Source: JBBDYH01 sp040901795 (GTDB taxonomy: Bacteria; Planctomycetota; Planctomycetia; Pirellulales; JALHPA01). From it: DNA of 62,072 nucleotides. Numbering within the stretch: the first letter of the stretch is position 1; every line of letters starts with the position of its first letter. The stretch is taken from positions 1 to 62,072 of the forward strand of contig JBBDYH010000166.1 of NCBI GenBank assembly GCA_040901795.1. The letters are read 5' to 3'. Below are positions 9,146 through 17,033 of this stretch, in pieces. Under the pieces are notes generated by a model. It was not told the DNA's origin. It saw only the letters and a program-made list of their open reading frames with translations, and did no database searches. A program made the position numbers and the translations under genes.

Positions 9146-9682
9146 ATGGACGAGTGGGATCAAGTCTATGAGCGGTACGGTTCGCTGGTCTGGGCGACGG
9201 TCTATCGTATTTTGGGCAATCATGCCGAGGCGCTCGACTGCTGTCAGGACGTGTTTGCCGAGGTATTCGATCGCTGCCAAGCGGGGGAAGTGCGGGAGTG
9301 GGCGGCCTTCTTGAGATGGTTGGCGACGCGGCGGGCGCTCGACCGGCTGCGACGGCATCGCGCCGAAAGCGGCTACTTTGAAGCGAATGGCGATCTTGCC
9401 GTGGTTCCTGCCGCGACAGCCGGTCCCGACGCCAGAGCGAACTTCAGTGAGTTGACGGATCGCTTGAAACGCGAGCTAAGCCGACTATCGCCGCAGCAGG
9501 CGGAGGCGTTTTGGCTCTTGTCGGTGGAACAAATGAGCTATCAGGAGATCGCCGAACAATTGGGAGTCGAAGGGAACCAGGTGGGTGTGTTGGTCCATCG
9601 GGCGCGGCGACGATTGCGGGAGTCGTTGGCCGATCTGAATCCGAGGACGCAGGAAATTCGGTCCGCTCCGAGGACGGCATGA
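9146..9682 (+). CDS. ECF-type RNA polymerase sigma factor
   Basis: 178 residues. Region 2 is at about residues 5-70 (YGSLVWATVYRILGNHAEAL, then AFLRWLATRRALDRLRRHR). Region 4 is at about 105-165 (LSPQQAEAFWLLSVEQMSYQ, then IAEQLGVEGNQVGVLVHRAR). No other domain is present, so this is a minimal extracytoplasmic-function sigma factor that recruits RNA polymerase to stress- or envelope-related promoters. A weak upstream site (CGGAAACG) precedes ATG 9146. The next gene encodes a membrane-anchored protein that probably holds it inactive. Confidence 0.9.
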   Translation: MDEWDQVYERYGSLVWATVYRILGNHAEALDCCQDVFAEVFDRCQAGEVREWAAFLRWLATRRALDRLRRHRAESGYFEANGDLAVVPAATAGPDARANFSELTDRLKRELSRLSPQQAEAFWLLSVEQMSYQEIAEQLGVEGNQVGVLVHRARRRLRESLADLNPRTQEIRSAPRTA

Positions 9683-9722
9683 GCGCGACGGAAGCGGTTG
9701 GGAATTGTGTTGGAGGTGGCCT

Positions 9723-11165
9723 ATGAACGACGCAGATCAGCTATTGGATGAGGTTCTTATCCAGATTCGCGAACAGGACGTTCCGGCGTATCCGCGAGAG
9801 TCGATGGCGGCGAGGCTTGACGCTCTTTCAAACAAGCGCTCTGTCGGCCACGAAGTGCGCCATAGGTTCTCTCGGTGGCGAGCGTGGCAGTGGCTCGCAG
9901 CCGGAGCGCTGGCGGCCGGGATTGTGATTGGCGCCTTCTGGCTCCTCACCGCGGGCGATAGCAATCGAGCACTGGCGTTTGCGGACGTCCAGCAGGCGGT
10001 CGGCGAGACGCAAACGATTCGCTATCGCATTTTGCATTACTCCAACAATCCCAGCTATCTCTCTCAATACGAAGTTGAACCGGGAGAGCCGACTGTAAGC
10101 CAACTGTACTACTCGGGGAATCGAGTGCGGAATGAACAACCGCTAGGGATGGTGTCGATTGTGGACTTCGACAAGGGAGTGTCAATGTTCATTTGGCAGC
10201 GCCTGCAGCGGGCGGTGATCAGTCCCATCTATGGTACAGAAAACCAAAAAAGGTCGCTCGACTTTCGCATGAAGCTGCGGAACTTTCCGGAGTCAGGCGC
10301 AAAGAAACTGCCGGACCGCAAAGTGAACGGTCGGATGGTCAGTGAGTTCGTATTGCAAATCGATGACCAGGATTACACAGTCACCGTGGATCCTAAAACC
10401 AAGCTGCCCATTCGTATGGAAGTTGTTCGTAAGAAACAGCCAGAGAAGGGACAAGGCGAAGTGCGAGAGGTGTATACGGATTTTGTGTTTGACGCCCCCC
10501 TGGACGAGTCGCTATTTCGCATCGAGGCTCCCGCTGGGTACGAGGTGGTGAATCGTGTGCCGCGAAACGATCAGCCGCAGCCTCCGGAGACGATGCAGTT
10601 GGTTGTCTCGCCCGAAGATGGCATTGGGCCAGTCACGTATGGGACCAAGGTGGCCGACATCGTGCGGCTATTGGGTGAGCCCGATTGGCGGGATGACAAG
10701 GAGGATGTGGGGCCCGTGCCGTTTCCCGGAGCGGAGCCGCATCCGAAGGCGGTCAAAAAGGTGCGAACCGAGTTGGCCTACGACCGGCGTGGTTTTCGAC
10801 TGATGGCAGATGACAAACGTGGCCTGTACTCCATTCACTGCTTTAACAAGCGCGGCGGTGTAATATCGACGGAGCTCGGTTTCCGTGGCAAGACGAAGGA
10901 GGCCATTGCGCTCGATGCCTCCTTGGACGAGGTGCTGAAGACATACGGCAAGCCCGATGCACAGATGGACTCGCTTTACCTGTTTTACCGTAAGCGAGGC
11001 TATGAGTTCATGTTCCGCGACAAAAAGTTGGTTTCGATACAGGTTAGGCGGCCGGATCCCAATGCCGAAATGGAAGTGCGAGGAGACGGAATCATCGAGT
11101 GGCAAGGGCCGCGAAAGAGAGAAGTCAGACCTTCTGCTGGACTGGGGCGGCGCGGGAATCGATAA
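9723..11165 (+). CDS. Membrane-anchored sigma-factor partner with LolA-like and BamE-like parts
   Basis: 480 residues from ATG 9723, chosen over an upstream TTG because GGAGG lies just before it. Residues 1-55 are cytoplasmic. One transmembrane helix is at about 58-77 (WLAAGALAAGIVIGAFWLLT). The periplasmic part begins with a domain resembling lipoprotein-sorting/MucB-like folds (about 85-280). Two repeats resembling SmpA/BamE-type units follow (GTKVADIVRLLGEPD and LDEVLKTYGKPD). With the sigma gene 40 bases upstream, an anti-sigma role sensing envelope lipoproteins is likely but inferred; no zinc-type anti-sigma motif is seen. Confidence 0.7.
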   Translation: MNDADQLLDEVLIQIREQDVPAYPRESMAARLDALSNKRSVGHEVRHRFSRWRAWQWLAAGALAAGIVIGAFWLLTAGDSNRALAFADVQQAVGETQTIRYRILHYSNNPSYLSQYEVEPGEPTVSQLYYSGNRVRNEQPLGMVSIVDFDKGVSMFIWQRLQRAVISPIYGTENQKRSLDFRMKLRNFPESGAKKLPDRKVNGRMVSEFVLQIDDQDYTVTVDPKTKLPIRMEVVRKKQPEKGQGEVREVYTDFVFDAPLDESLFRIEAPAGYEVVNRVPRNDQPQPPETMQLVVSPEDGIGPVTYGTKVADIVRLLGEPDWRDDKEDVGPVPFPGAEPHPKAVKKVRTELAYDRRGFRLMADDKRGLYSIHCFNKRGGVISTELGFRGKTKEAIALDASLDEVLKTYGKPDAQMDSLYLFYRKRGYEFMFRDKKLVSIQVRRPDPNAEMEVRGDGIIEWQGPRKREVRPSAGLGRRGNR

Positions 11166-11201
11166 TCGGCGTTGGTCATTCATCTCCCAGGGACCAACGC
11201 T

Positions 11202-12596
11202 ATGTCTCAACGGATCAAATCGAACGAGGAGTTCACGCGCCGTGCGCTATTGGGCGCCGGCGCCGCGGCGACGTTGACCGCGGCCTCTTATGCCCGCGTG
11301 CTGGGGGCGAACGACCGCGTCGGCGTTGGTTTTATCGGCTTCGGCCTGATCGGCAAGCGGCATGTGCTCGATTTCCAAGCCGAGGAGGACGCGGCGCTGG
11401 TGGCGATGGCCGAGACGCACAAGGGACGGCTCGACGAAGCAATCTCGGTGATGGGGTCGCAGGCGCGCGGCTACGGCGACTTCCGCAAGCTCTTGGAGAA
11501 CCACGACGTCGACGCGGTCGTGGTCTCGACGCCCGACCATTGGCACGCGCTGCAAACCATGATGGCCTGCGCGGCCGGCAAGGACGTGTACGTCGAAAAA
11601 CCGCTGACATTGTTTGTCCGTGAAGGGCGGTGGATGGCCGACGTGGCTCGGCGGCACAAGCGGGTCGTGCAGACTGGTACGCAGCAGCGCTCCGGTCCGC
11701 ATTACGCGAAAGCGCGGGAGTTGATTCAATCGGGGCACATTGGGCCGGTCACCTCGGTTCGGATGTCGGCGACTCGGAACATCATGCCGGGCTACGGCAG
11801 CCCGCCGGATGGGACACCGCCGCCGGAGCTCGATTACGACATGTGGCTGGGTCCTGCGCCGTTGCGGCCGTATAACCCCAACCGCTCGATCTATCACTTC
11901 CGCTGGTTCTGGGATTACTCGGGCGGGCAGATGACCAACCTCGCGGCGCACTCGATCGATATTCTCGATTGGTTTCTCGGCGCGGCGGGACCGACGGCGG
12001 TGTCGAGCGTGGGCGGGCGGTTTTCGCTGCGCGACAACGGCGAGACACCCGACACCCAGGACGCGATCTTTCAGTATCCGGAGTTCACGGCGGCATGGTG
12101 GCATCGCGAGGCGTCGGACGCCGAGGAATCGAGCACGCCGCTTACGTTCTTTGGACCGAAGGGAAGTCTGTCGGTCACGCGGCAGTCGCTGATGGTCATC
12201 CCGGATGTTCAGATCGATCCTGCACGCACCGTTCCACAGTTCAGCGGTCGCGGGCCGCAGGGAGGGCGTGCCCAGCGCTTGGCGGCGCGCCAAGGCCGGC
12301 CACGGTGGACTGAACCGATTTCGGATCGCTCCGGTGATGTTTATCAGCAGTTCAAGCTACACGTGCGGAACTTTCTGGACTGTGTGAAGTCGCGCGAGCA
12401 ACCGGTGTCGGATTTGGAGAGTGGGCATCGCGTGGCGACGGCGTGTCATCTTTCAAATCTCGCGCTGCGGTTGGGGCGGACGGTGCGTTGGGACGCCAAG
12501 CAGGAGACGGCGCTCGACGATGACAAGGCGGCGGCGATGCTCCAGCGGCCGTACCGGGCGCCATGGGATCGGGAGCTGAAGGTGCTGGTTAGCTGA
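11202..12596 (+). CDS. Tat-exported Gfo/Idh/MocA-family oxidoreductase
   Basis: 464 residues. A twin-arginine signal (FTRRALLGAGAAATLTAASY) opens the protein, so it is exported folded, probably with its nucleotide cofactor bound. An N-terminal Rossmann segment follows (VGFIGFGLIGKRH), then VEKPLT, the family's conserved dinucleotide-site lysine motif. The C-terminal alpha/beta domain completes the family length. ATG 11202 is preferred to TTG 11172, which adds only ten non-conserved residues. Members oxidise or epimerise sugars; the substrate here is unknown. A sugar-isomerase-like gene follows on the same strand after a 64-base gap of heptamer repeats. Confidence 0.88.
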   Translation: MSQRIKSNEEFTRRALLGAGAAATLTAASYARVLGANDRVGVGFIGFGLIGKRHVLDFQAEEDAALVAMAETHKGRLDEAISVMGSQARGYGDFRKLLENHDVDAVVVSTPDHWHALQTMMACAAGKDVYVEKPLTLFVREGRWMADVARRHKRVVQTGTQQRSGPHYAKARELIQSGHIGPVTSVRMSATRNIMPGYGSPPDGTPPPELDYDMWLGPAPLRPYNPNRSIYHFRWFWDYSGGQMTNLAAHSIDILDWFLGAAGPTAVSSVGGRFSLRDNGETPDTQDAIFQYPEFTAAWWHREASDAEESSTPLTFFGPKGSLSVTRQSLMVIPDVQIDPARTVPQFSGRGPQGGRAQRLAARQGRPRWTEPISDRSGDVYQQFKLHVRNFLDCVKSREQPVSDLESGHRVATACHLSNLALRLGRTVRWDAKQETALDDDKAAAMLQRPYRAPWDRELKVLVS

Positions 12597-12660
12597 GAAT
12601 GACGAATGCCGAAATCCGAATGACGAAACAATGACGAATGTCGAATGACGAAGGAAGACC
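12597..12660. repeat. GAATGAC heptamer array
   Basis: Bases 12597-12649 consist mostly of seven-base units (GAATGAC, GAATGCC, GAAATCC, GAATGAC, then GAATGTC, GAATGAC) with one four-base interruption. The AAGGAAG ribosome site of the next gene is fused to the end of the array. Confidence 0.8.
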
Positions 12661-13740
12661 ATGTCGATCTCGCGACGACAATTCATGAAAAAGTGTGCGG
12701 CGGCGGCGGCGCCGATTATCGCGGAGTCTGCGTCCGCAATGGCCGATGAGCCGACGAAAACGGCGGAGCGTGACCACCAGACAGGCCGCCTTGGGATTGT
12801 GATCCACTCGTATGGCATTCGGCGAGGGCATCGTCCAAGCGGGTTTGCCGACCCGCTGGTGTTTTTGGAGTATTGCCGCAAGCTCGGCGCGGGGGGCGTG
12901 CAAGTGAGCCTCGGACGGGGCGACGATGCGTTTGTCGGCCGCGTGACCGATGCGGTTCGAGCAAGTGGCATGTACCTGGAGGGCATTGCCGGCCTGCCGC
13001 GCGACCAGGCCGACGTGGCTCGATTCAACGATGAGTTGCGTACGGCGAAGGAGTGTGGCGCGACGGTGGTGCGGACGGTGATGCTTTCGGGTCGGCGCTA
13101 TGAGACGTTCGACTCGGCGGATGCGTTTCGCAAATTCGCCGATCGAAGTTGGCAATCGCTGGTCTTGGCGAAGCCGGTTGTCGAGCGGCACGGCGTGCGG
13201 CTGGCGGTCGAGAATCACAAGGATTGGCGCGTGCCGGAGCTGTTGGGCATTCTCAAGCGGATCGACAGCCCGAACATCGGCGTCACGCTCGACACGGGCA
13301 ACAGTATCGCGCTGTTGGAAGAGCCCCACGAAGTGGTCGAGGCGTATGCGCCTTACACGTTCACGCTGCATTTCAAGGATATGGCGGTGGCCGAGTACAA
13401 CGACGGTTTTTTGCTCAGCGAGGTGCCGCTCGGCACAGGGTTCGTCGACCTGGCGCGGATCATCAAGCTGGTGCGCGACAAGCGGCCCGAGGCCAACTTT
13501 AACCTGGAAATGATCACGCGCGATCCCTTGCGCGTGCCCTGCCTGGGGACGAAGTATTGGGCCACGTTCGCCGACCTGCCGGCCAAGGAGCTCGCCCGCA
13601 CGCTGGCGATGGTCCGCGACACGGCCGCCAAGCAGCCGCTGCCGCGGATTTCGGACTTGAGCCTCGACGACAAGCTCGCGCGCGAGGATGAAAATGTGCG
13701 GGCGAGTTTGCAATTTGCCCGGCAACGCCTTTTTGCGTAG
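12661..13740 (+). CDS. Tat-exported sugar phosphate isomerase/epimerase-like TIM barrel
   Basis: 359 residues beginning MSISRRQFMKKCAAAAAPII, a twin-arginine export signal. The rest fits a xylose isomerase-like TIM barrel. Metal-binding type segments are VENHKDW, NIGVTLDTGNS and TLHFKDM, and NLEMITRDPL comes near the end of the barrel. An AAGGAAG site precedes ATG 12661. It lies immediately downstream of the Gfo/Idh/MocA gene, a pairing common in planctomycete carbohydrate catabolism. The substrate is not predictable from sequence. Confidence 0.85.
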   Translation: MSISRRQFMKKCAAAAAPIIAESASAMADEPTKTAERDHQTGRLGIVIHSYGIRRGHRPSGFADPLVFLEYCRKLGAGGVQVSLGRGDDAFVGRVTDAVRASGMYLEGIAGLPRDQADVARFNDELRTAKECGATVVRTVMLSGRRYETFDSADAFRKFADRSWQSLVLAKPVVERHGVRLAVENHKDWRVPELLGILKRIDSPNIGVTLDTGNSIALLEEPHEVVEAYAPYTFTLHFKDMAVAEYNDGFLLSEVPLGTGFVDLARIIKLVRDKRPEANFNLEMITRDPLRVPCLGTKYWATFADLPAKELARTLAMVRDTAAKQPLPRISDLSLDDKLAREDENVRASLQFARQRLFA

Positions 13741-13898
13741 GCCTGGCTCGCGGCAATCCGCTGGACCACCAGCGCTGGACGAGGCGGGCCGTTCGCCCGT
13801 CTGGCCCCGACTCGATGCTTCGCGCTGCCGGCCCCCCGAAACGCACATTAGGTTCCTGATACCTTTCCCTTGCTCACGTTTCTCTCGCTAACTTTACT

Positions 13899-14558
13899 TC
13901 ACGCAATGCGACTCCCGGCGAAGCGGGCGGTATCGTCCGGGCGATGTTCCAACTTTCGCATGTTTCGCGCGAAATTGGGATCGCTGGTATTGGTGCCGAT
14001 GCCTTGAAGGAGCTGGTTCAAGTTCTTCTCGTACGCATCGAGCGACTTGAGAAAGTCATAGACCCCAGAACATGGGTTCAAACTTAGTTTGATGATCTTC
14101 TTCAAAAGCGTGTCGATCTCGTCGAGCTTTTTCACAGCCGCCGCCACCTTGGCGACGTAATAGGGCGCCTTAAACTTCCACGGCGTGATGGCCATCAGGG
14201 CCATGAGCGGCATCTTAAGTTTGTACATCATGGGAAGCGAAAAGTAGATCCGATGCCGCTCGGTAACAAACTGACCCTGCGTGTTCCTGAAACCGAGGTT
14301 CCAGGTGATATACCCGCCGACTTGGAAGAGGAGGATGACAGAACCTGCCCCCGAGGTGGATACCGTTGAACATACGAAGCTGATTCCCGTATCATCGTTT
14401 CGCTTGCCGGTCACCAGCGGGGACGGGTGGTTGGGATATAGCTCGATGTCAAGGTTCGACAGCACGACAGCGTTGCATTGAGCCGGCTGCTGCGCTGGCT
14501 GAGGCGCGTCGTAGCGGAACTTCACAAACAGCTTCTTAAGACATGAATGAATGGACAT
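13899..14558 (-). CDS. Hypothetical protein
   Basis: 219 residues from ATG 14558; an upstream ATG at 14705 would add 49 basic, low-complexity residues and is less likely. I do not recognise a family. The first half looks beta-rich (AVVLSNLDIELYPNHPSP, then GTGISF-like and GSVILLFQVGGYITWNLGF). The middle is hydrophobic (YFSLPMMYKLKMPLMALMAI). The C-terminus is helical (KVAAAVKKLDEIDTLLKKII). It stands alone between plus-strand and minus-strand genes. Coding status rests on length and composition only. Confidence 0.45.
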   Translation of the reverse strand: MSIHSCLKKLFVKFRYDAPQPAQQPAQCNAVVLSNLDIELYPNHPSPLVTGKRNDDTGISFVCSTVSTSGAGSVILLFQVGGYITWNLGFRNTQGQFVTERHRIYFSLPMMYKLKMPLMALMAITPWKFKAPYYVAKVAAAVKKLDEIDTLLKKIIKLSLNPCSGVYDFLKSLDAYEKNLNQLLQGIGTNTSDPNFARNMRKLEHRPDDTARFAGSRIA

Positions 14559-14781
14559 CTGTTTTGGCCTTAATCTGAGCTGCCGGCTTGCAACTGGAGA
14601 ATTTGCCGAACATCGGCAAGTTGGATTCTCGAAGCGATCCGCCAGGCCGCGTGTGGTTTTTTTGGGCCGCCGTTGCTTCCCATGACACTTTTTTGTTCGT
14701 GGCACACGGAATTGCCAACCCTTACTCCATGGAGCGCAATTCGCGGATCGATGTTACAGACTTTATTAGTCCGCTGGCCGT

Positions 14782-15729
14782 CTACTGGAAGAGTCGCTCA
14801 ATCTCGGCAAGATCGGCGCTCGTGAGCTGGAGATCCGCCGCGCCGAACGTGCCTTGCGCTTGGGCGGCGTTGCGGGCGCCGACGATGGCGGCGGTGACAT
14901 TGGGGTTGGCCAGCGTCCAGGCGATGGCGACTTCGCCGGCGGTGCGGCCGTGGCGCTGGCCGATGGCACGCAAGAGCTCGGCAAGCTGGAGATGCCGCGT
15001 GAGCTGCGGTTCCTGGAAGCGCGGGTTGCGCGTGCGCCAGTCGTCAGGCGGAAGTGCTGCGATGCGCTCGCGCGTCATGGCGCCGGTTAGCAGACCGGAG
15101 CCCATCGGTGAGTAGACGATCACGCCGATGTTGTGTCTGCCGGCGTAGGGCAGAATGCCCTCTTCGGCTGTGCGGTTGACGAGCGAATACGGCGGTTGGA
15201 GTGAAGTAACGGGGGCAACCTTGCGAATCCGCTCCATCTGGTCGACGTTGAAGTTCGAAACGCCGATCCAGCGCACTTTGCCTTCTTCTTTAAGACGCAC
15301 GAGCGTCGCCCAACCTTCCTCGATGTCTTCCTCCGGCTCGGGCCAGTGGATTTGGTACAGGTCGATCACATCTACTTGCAAGCGGTCCAAGCTCGCTTCG
15401 CACTCGCGGCGAATCGAGTCGCCTTTGAGGCACTTCGTGATCTGCCGCTCGTTGGTCCAAGTGCGCGCGCATTTGGTGAAGACGTATGGCTTATTCGGTC
15501 GACCGGCAAGCGCTTTGGCGACGACCTCCTCGGAGTGGCCGAGGCCATACACCGCCGCGGTGTCGATCCAGTTGACGCCGCGATCGAGTGCGGCATGGAT
15601 GGCGGCAATTGAGTCAGAGTCTTCCTGCTGACCCCAGGCGAACGCCCAGCCTGAGCCGCCGAGTGCCCAGGCGCCAAAGCCGAGGCGCGTGATGTGCAGA
15701 TCCGAGTTGCCAAGATGGCGTGTGTCCAT
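14782..15729 (-). CDS. Aldo/keto reductase
   Basis: 315 residues, an NADPH-dependent (alpha/beta)8-barrel oxidoreductase. Catalytic-tetrad elements are visible: Asp and Tyr in WIDTAAVYGLGHSEEVV, Lys in YVFTKCA, and His in DLYQIHWPEPE. The C-terminal cofactor segment includes TAAIVGARNAAQAQ. ATG 15729 is used; a TTG nine bases upstream is possible. It diverges from the Uma2-family gene with only 53 bases between the two starts. Physiological substrate unknown. Confidence 0.9.
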   Translation of the reverse strand: MDTRHLGNSDLHITRLGFGAWALGGSGWAFAWGQQEDSDSIAAIHAALDRGVNWIDTAAVYGLGHSEEVVAKALAGRPNKPYVFTKCARTWTNERQITKCLKGDSIRRECEASLDRLQVDVIDLYQIHWPEPEEDIEEGWATLVRLKEEGKVRWIGVSNFNVDQMERIRKVAPVTSLQPPYSLVNRTAEEGILPYAGRHNIGVIVYSPMGSGLLTGAMTRERIAALPPDDWRTRNPRFQEPQLTRHLQLAELLRAIGQRHGRTAGEVAIAWTLANPNVTAAIVGARNAAQAQGTFGAADLQLTSADLAEIERLFQ

Positions 15730-15742
15730 AGATGACAAAGGC

Positions 15743-15748
15743 TATAAT
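15743..15748 (+). promoter_or_regulatory. Consensus -10 box for the Uma2-family gene
   Basis: TATAAT at 15743-15748, about 35 bases before ATG 15783. No good -35 hexamer is seen at the usual spacing, because that position falls in the start region of the divergent aldo/keto reductase gene. Confidence 0.45.
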
Positions 15749-15782
15749 AGAAAACGATCCTTATCAACAGCGAGGCACGGCC

Positions 15783-16394
15783 ATGTCTGCCACCGCCATA
15801 CGCACTGGTCACTACACGTTCGATGACTTTCTTCTGCTCATTAAAGAGCACGAGAAGGCGGATCTTTTAGATGGAGTGATCTACATGGCGTCCCCCGAGA
15901 GCACCGATGATAACGAACTTGGCGGCTGGCTCTATCGGCTAATGAGTGAATTTGCGAAGGAGACCAACCAAGGGAAGTGCTACTTTTCCCGCGTAGCTTT
16001 CCGCATCACCGATAAACGTGGTCCGGAGCCTGACGTGGCGTTTGTGGCCAAGGAGCGCTTACGGATCGTGGAACGAGGCTTTGTGGATGGTCCACCGGAT
16101 ATCGCCGTGGAGATCGTCAGCCCCGATAGCGCCCAGCGCGACTACGATCTCAAGATGAACATCTACGAAGCCGCGGGCGTCAAGGAGTATTGGGTCATTG
16201 ATCCTGACGAGCAGCGGGCAACCTTTCTACGGCGGCACGGCGAGCGGTTTGTGGAAGTCAAGCCGCAAGATGGCCGCTATGAGAGTCAGGTGCTCGTGGG
16301 ATTCTTTTTGGAAATTGCGTGGTTGTGGTCAAAAGAACGGCCGTCGCTTATGGCCGTCCTCCCGGGAATGCTGCGCGGACGTGATGGAACCTAG
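15783..16394 (+). CDS. Uma2-family (DUF820) putative PD-(D/E)XK nuclease
   Basis: 203 residues. The nuclease-like core has the usual DUF820 blocks: DLLDGVIYMASPES, then GPEPDVAFV, then PDIAVEIVSPDS, then KMNIYEAAGVKEYWVIDP, which carry the Asp, Glu and Lys positions of the PD-(D/E)XK fold. These proteins are abundant in cyanobacteria and planctomycetes and are sometimes carried by mobile DNA; their cellular role is unsettled. ATG 15783 is chosen over an upstream in-frame ATG at 15732 that would overlap the divergent gene. Confidence 0.85.
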   Translation: MSATAIRTGHYTFDDFLLLIKEHEKADLLDGVIYMASPESTDDNELGGWLYRLMSEFAKETNQGKCYFSRVAFRITDKRGPEPDVAFVAKERLRIVERGFVDGPPDIAVEIVSPDSAQRDYDLKMNIYEAAGVKEYWVIDPDEQRATFLRRHGERFVEVKPQDGRYESQVLVGFFLEIAWLWSKERPSLMAVLPGMLRGRDGT

Positions 16395-16601
16395 GTCCGA
16401 TCGAAGCGATCGGCAACGTCGAGTGAGCACTTTGTTGTGCGCGTTTCCCGTTTTCGCACGCTGATTGTTCGAAGTCTGCTGTCACCGCGGAGACGGTCAG
16501 CAGTTTGGCACGGTCGGGAGACCGTGCCACAACCTTGGCAGGCGGAGCCTGCTGAGCAGGGCGTTCCCAAGCGGAGCCGAGCGGCGAGGGGGAAACGACG
16601 G
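16395..16601. repeat. Hairpin-rich intergenic sequence
   Basis: Contains GGCACGGTCGGGAGACCGTGCC, centred near 16520, and a GGCAGGCGGAGCCTGC palindrome near 16540. The latter is related to the CAGGCTCYGCCTG elements at 40180-40312 and 53966-54096. No gene is seen. Confidence 0.6.
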
Positions 16602-16922
16602 TCAGCGCTTCAGCTCCACGACAATATTCCGCCATTTTCCGTCGCCGGCATTGATGGCCTCGTGAACGCTTTCGTCGGCGACTTCGCGGTAACGCACGTC
16701 GCCATCGCGCATCTCGCGGGGCGAGTCGCGGCTGCCGTCGGCGAACGCCGTTTGCAGCGCGCCGTCGCCGATGACAACGTACAGGAAGTCGTTGGTATGC
16801 CGATGCAAACCGGTGGATTCGCCCGGCGCGAGTTGCAAGTCCCACACGCGGACGCGGTCATTTTCGAACAACAACCGAGTGCCAACGTCCGGCGAGATTT
16901 CGCGTTTATTGGTCGTATTCAT
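16602..16922 (-). CDS. Single-domain cupin protein
   Basis: 106 residues forming one beta-barrel. The first cupin motif is in LAPGESTGLHRHTNDFLYVV (G-x4-H-x-H type) and the second is around DGDVRYREVADESVHEAIN. The two histidines and a downstream histidine could bind a metal. Start ATG 16922. No partner gene is obvious, so catalytic or sugar-binding function cannot be assigned. Family confidence is good, function low. Confidence 0.82.
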   Translation of the reverse strand: MNTTNKREISPDVGTRLLFENDRVRVWDLQLAPGESTGLHRHTNDFLYVVIGDGALQTAFADGSRDSPREMRDGDVRYREVADESVHEAINAGDGKWRNIVVELKR

Positions 16923-16938
16923 CGTTTACTCGAACACA

Positions 16939-17033
16939 AATGGGGAATGTTAGATTGGGGAATGGGGAATGCGGAGCTGTGATCCTTCCACTTCATTCCC
17001 CATTCCCCATTCGGACATTCCGCATTAAATCCC
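16939..17033. repeat. Inverted GGGGAAT heptamer arrays
   Basis: Units GGGAATG and GGGGAAT at 16943-16970 are mirrored by ATTCCCC units at about 16994-17020, forming a long imperfect hairpin between the cupin gene and the large heme-protein gene. Confidence 0.75.

Noticed and set aside
12589..13848. 419-codon minus-strand frame opposite the sugar isomerase-like gene
   Set aside because: The plus strand has a Tat signal and TIM-barrel motifs; the minus frame has none.
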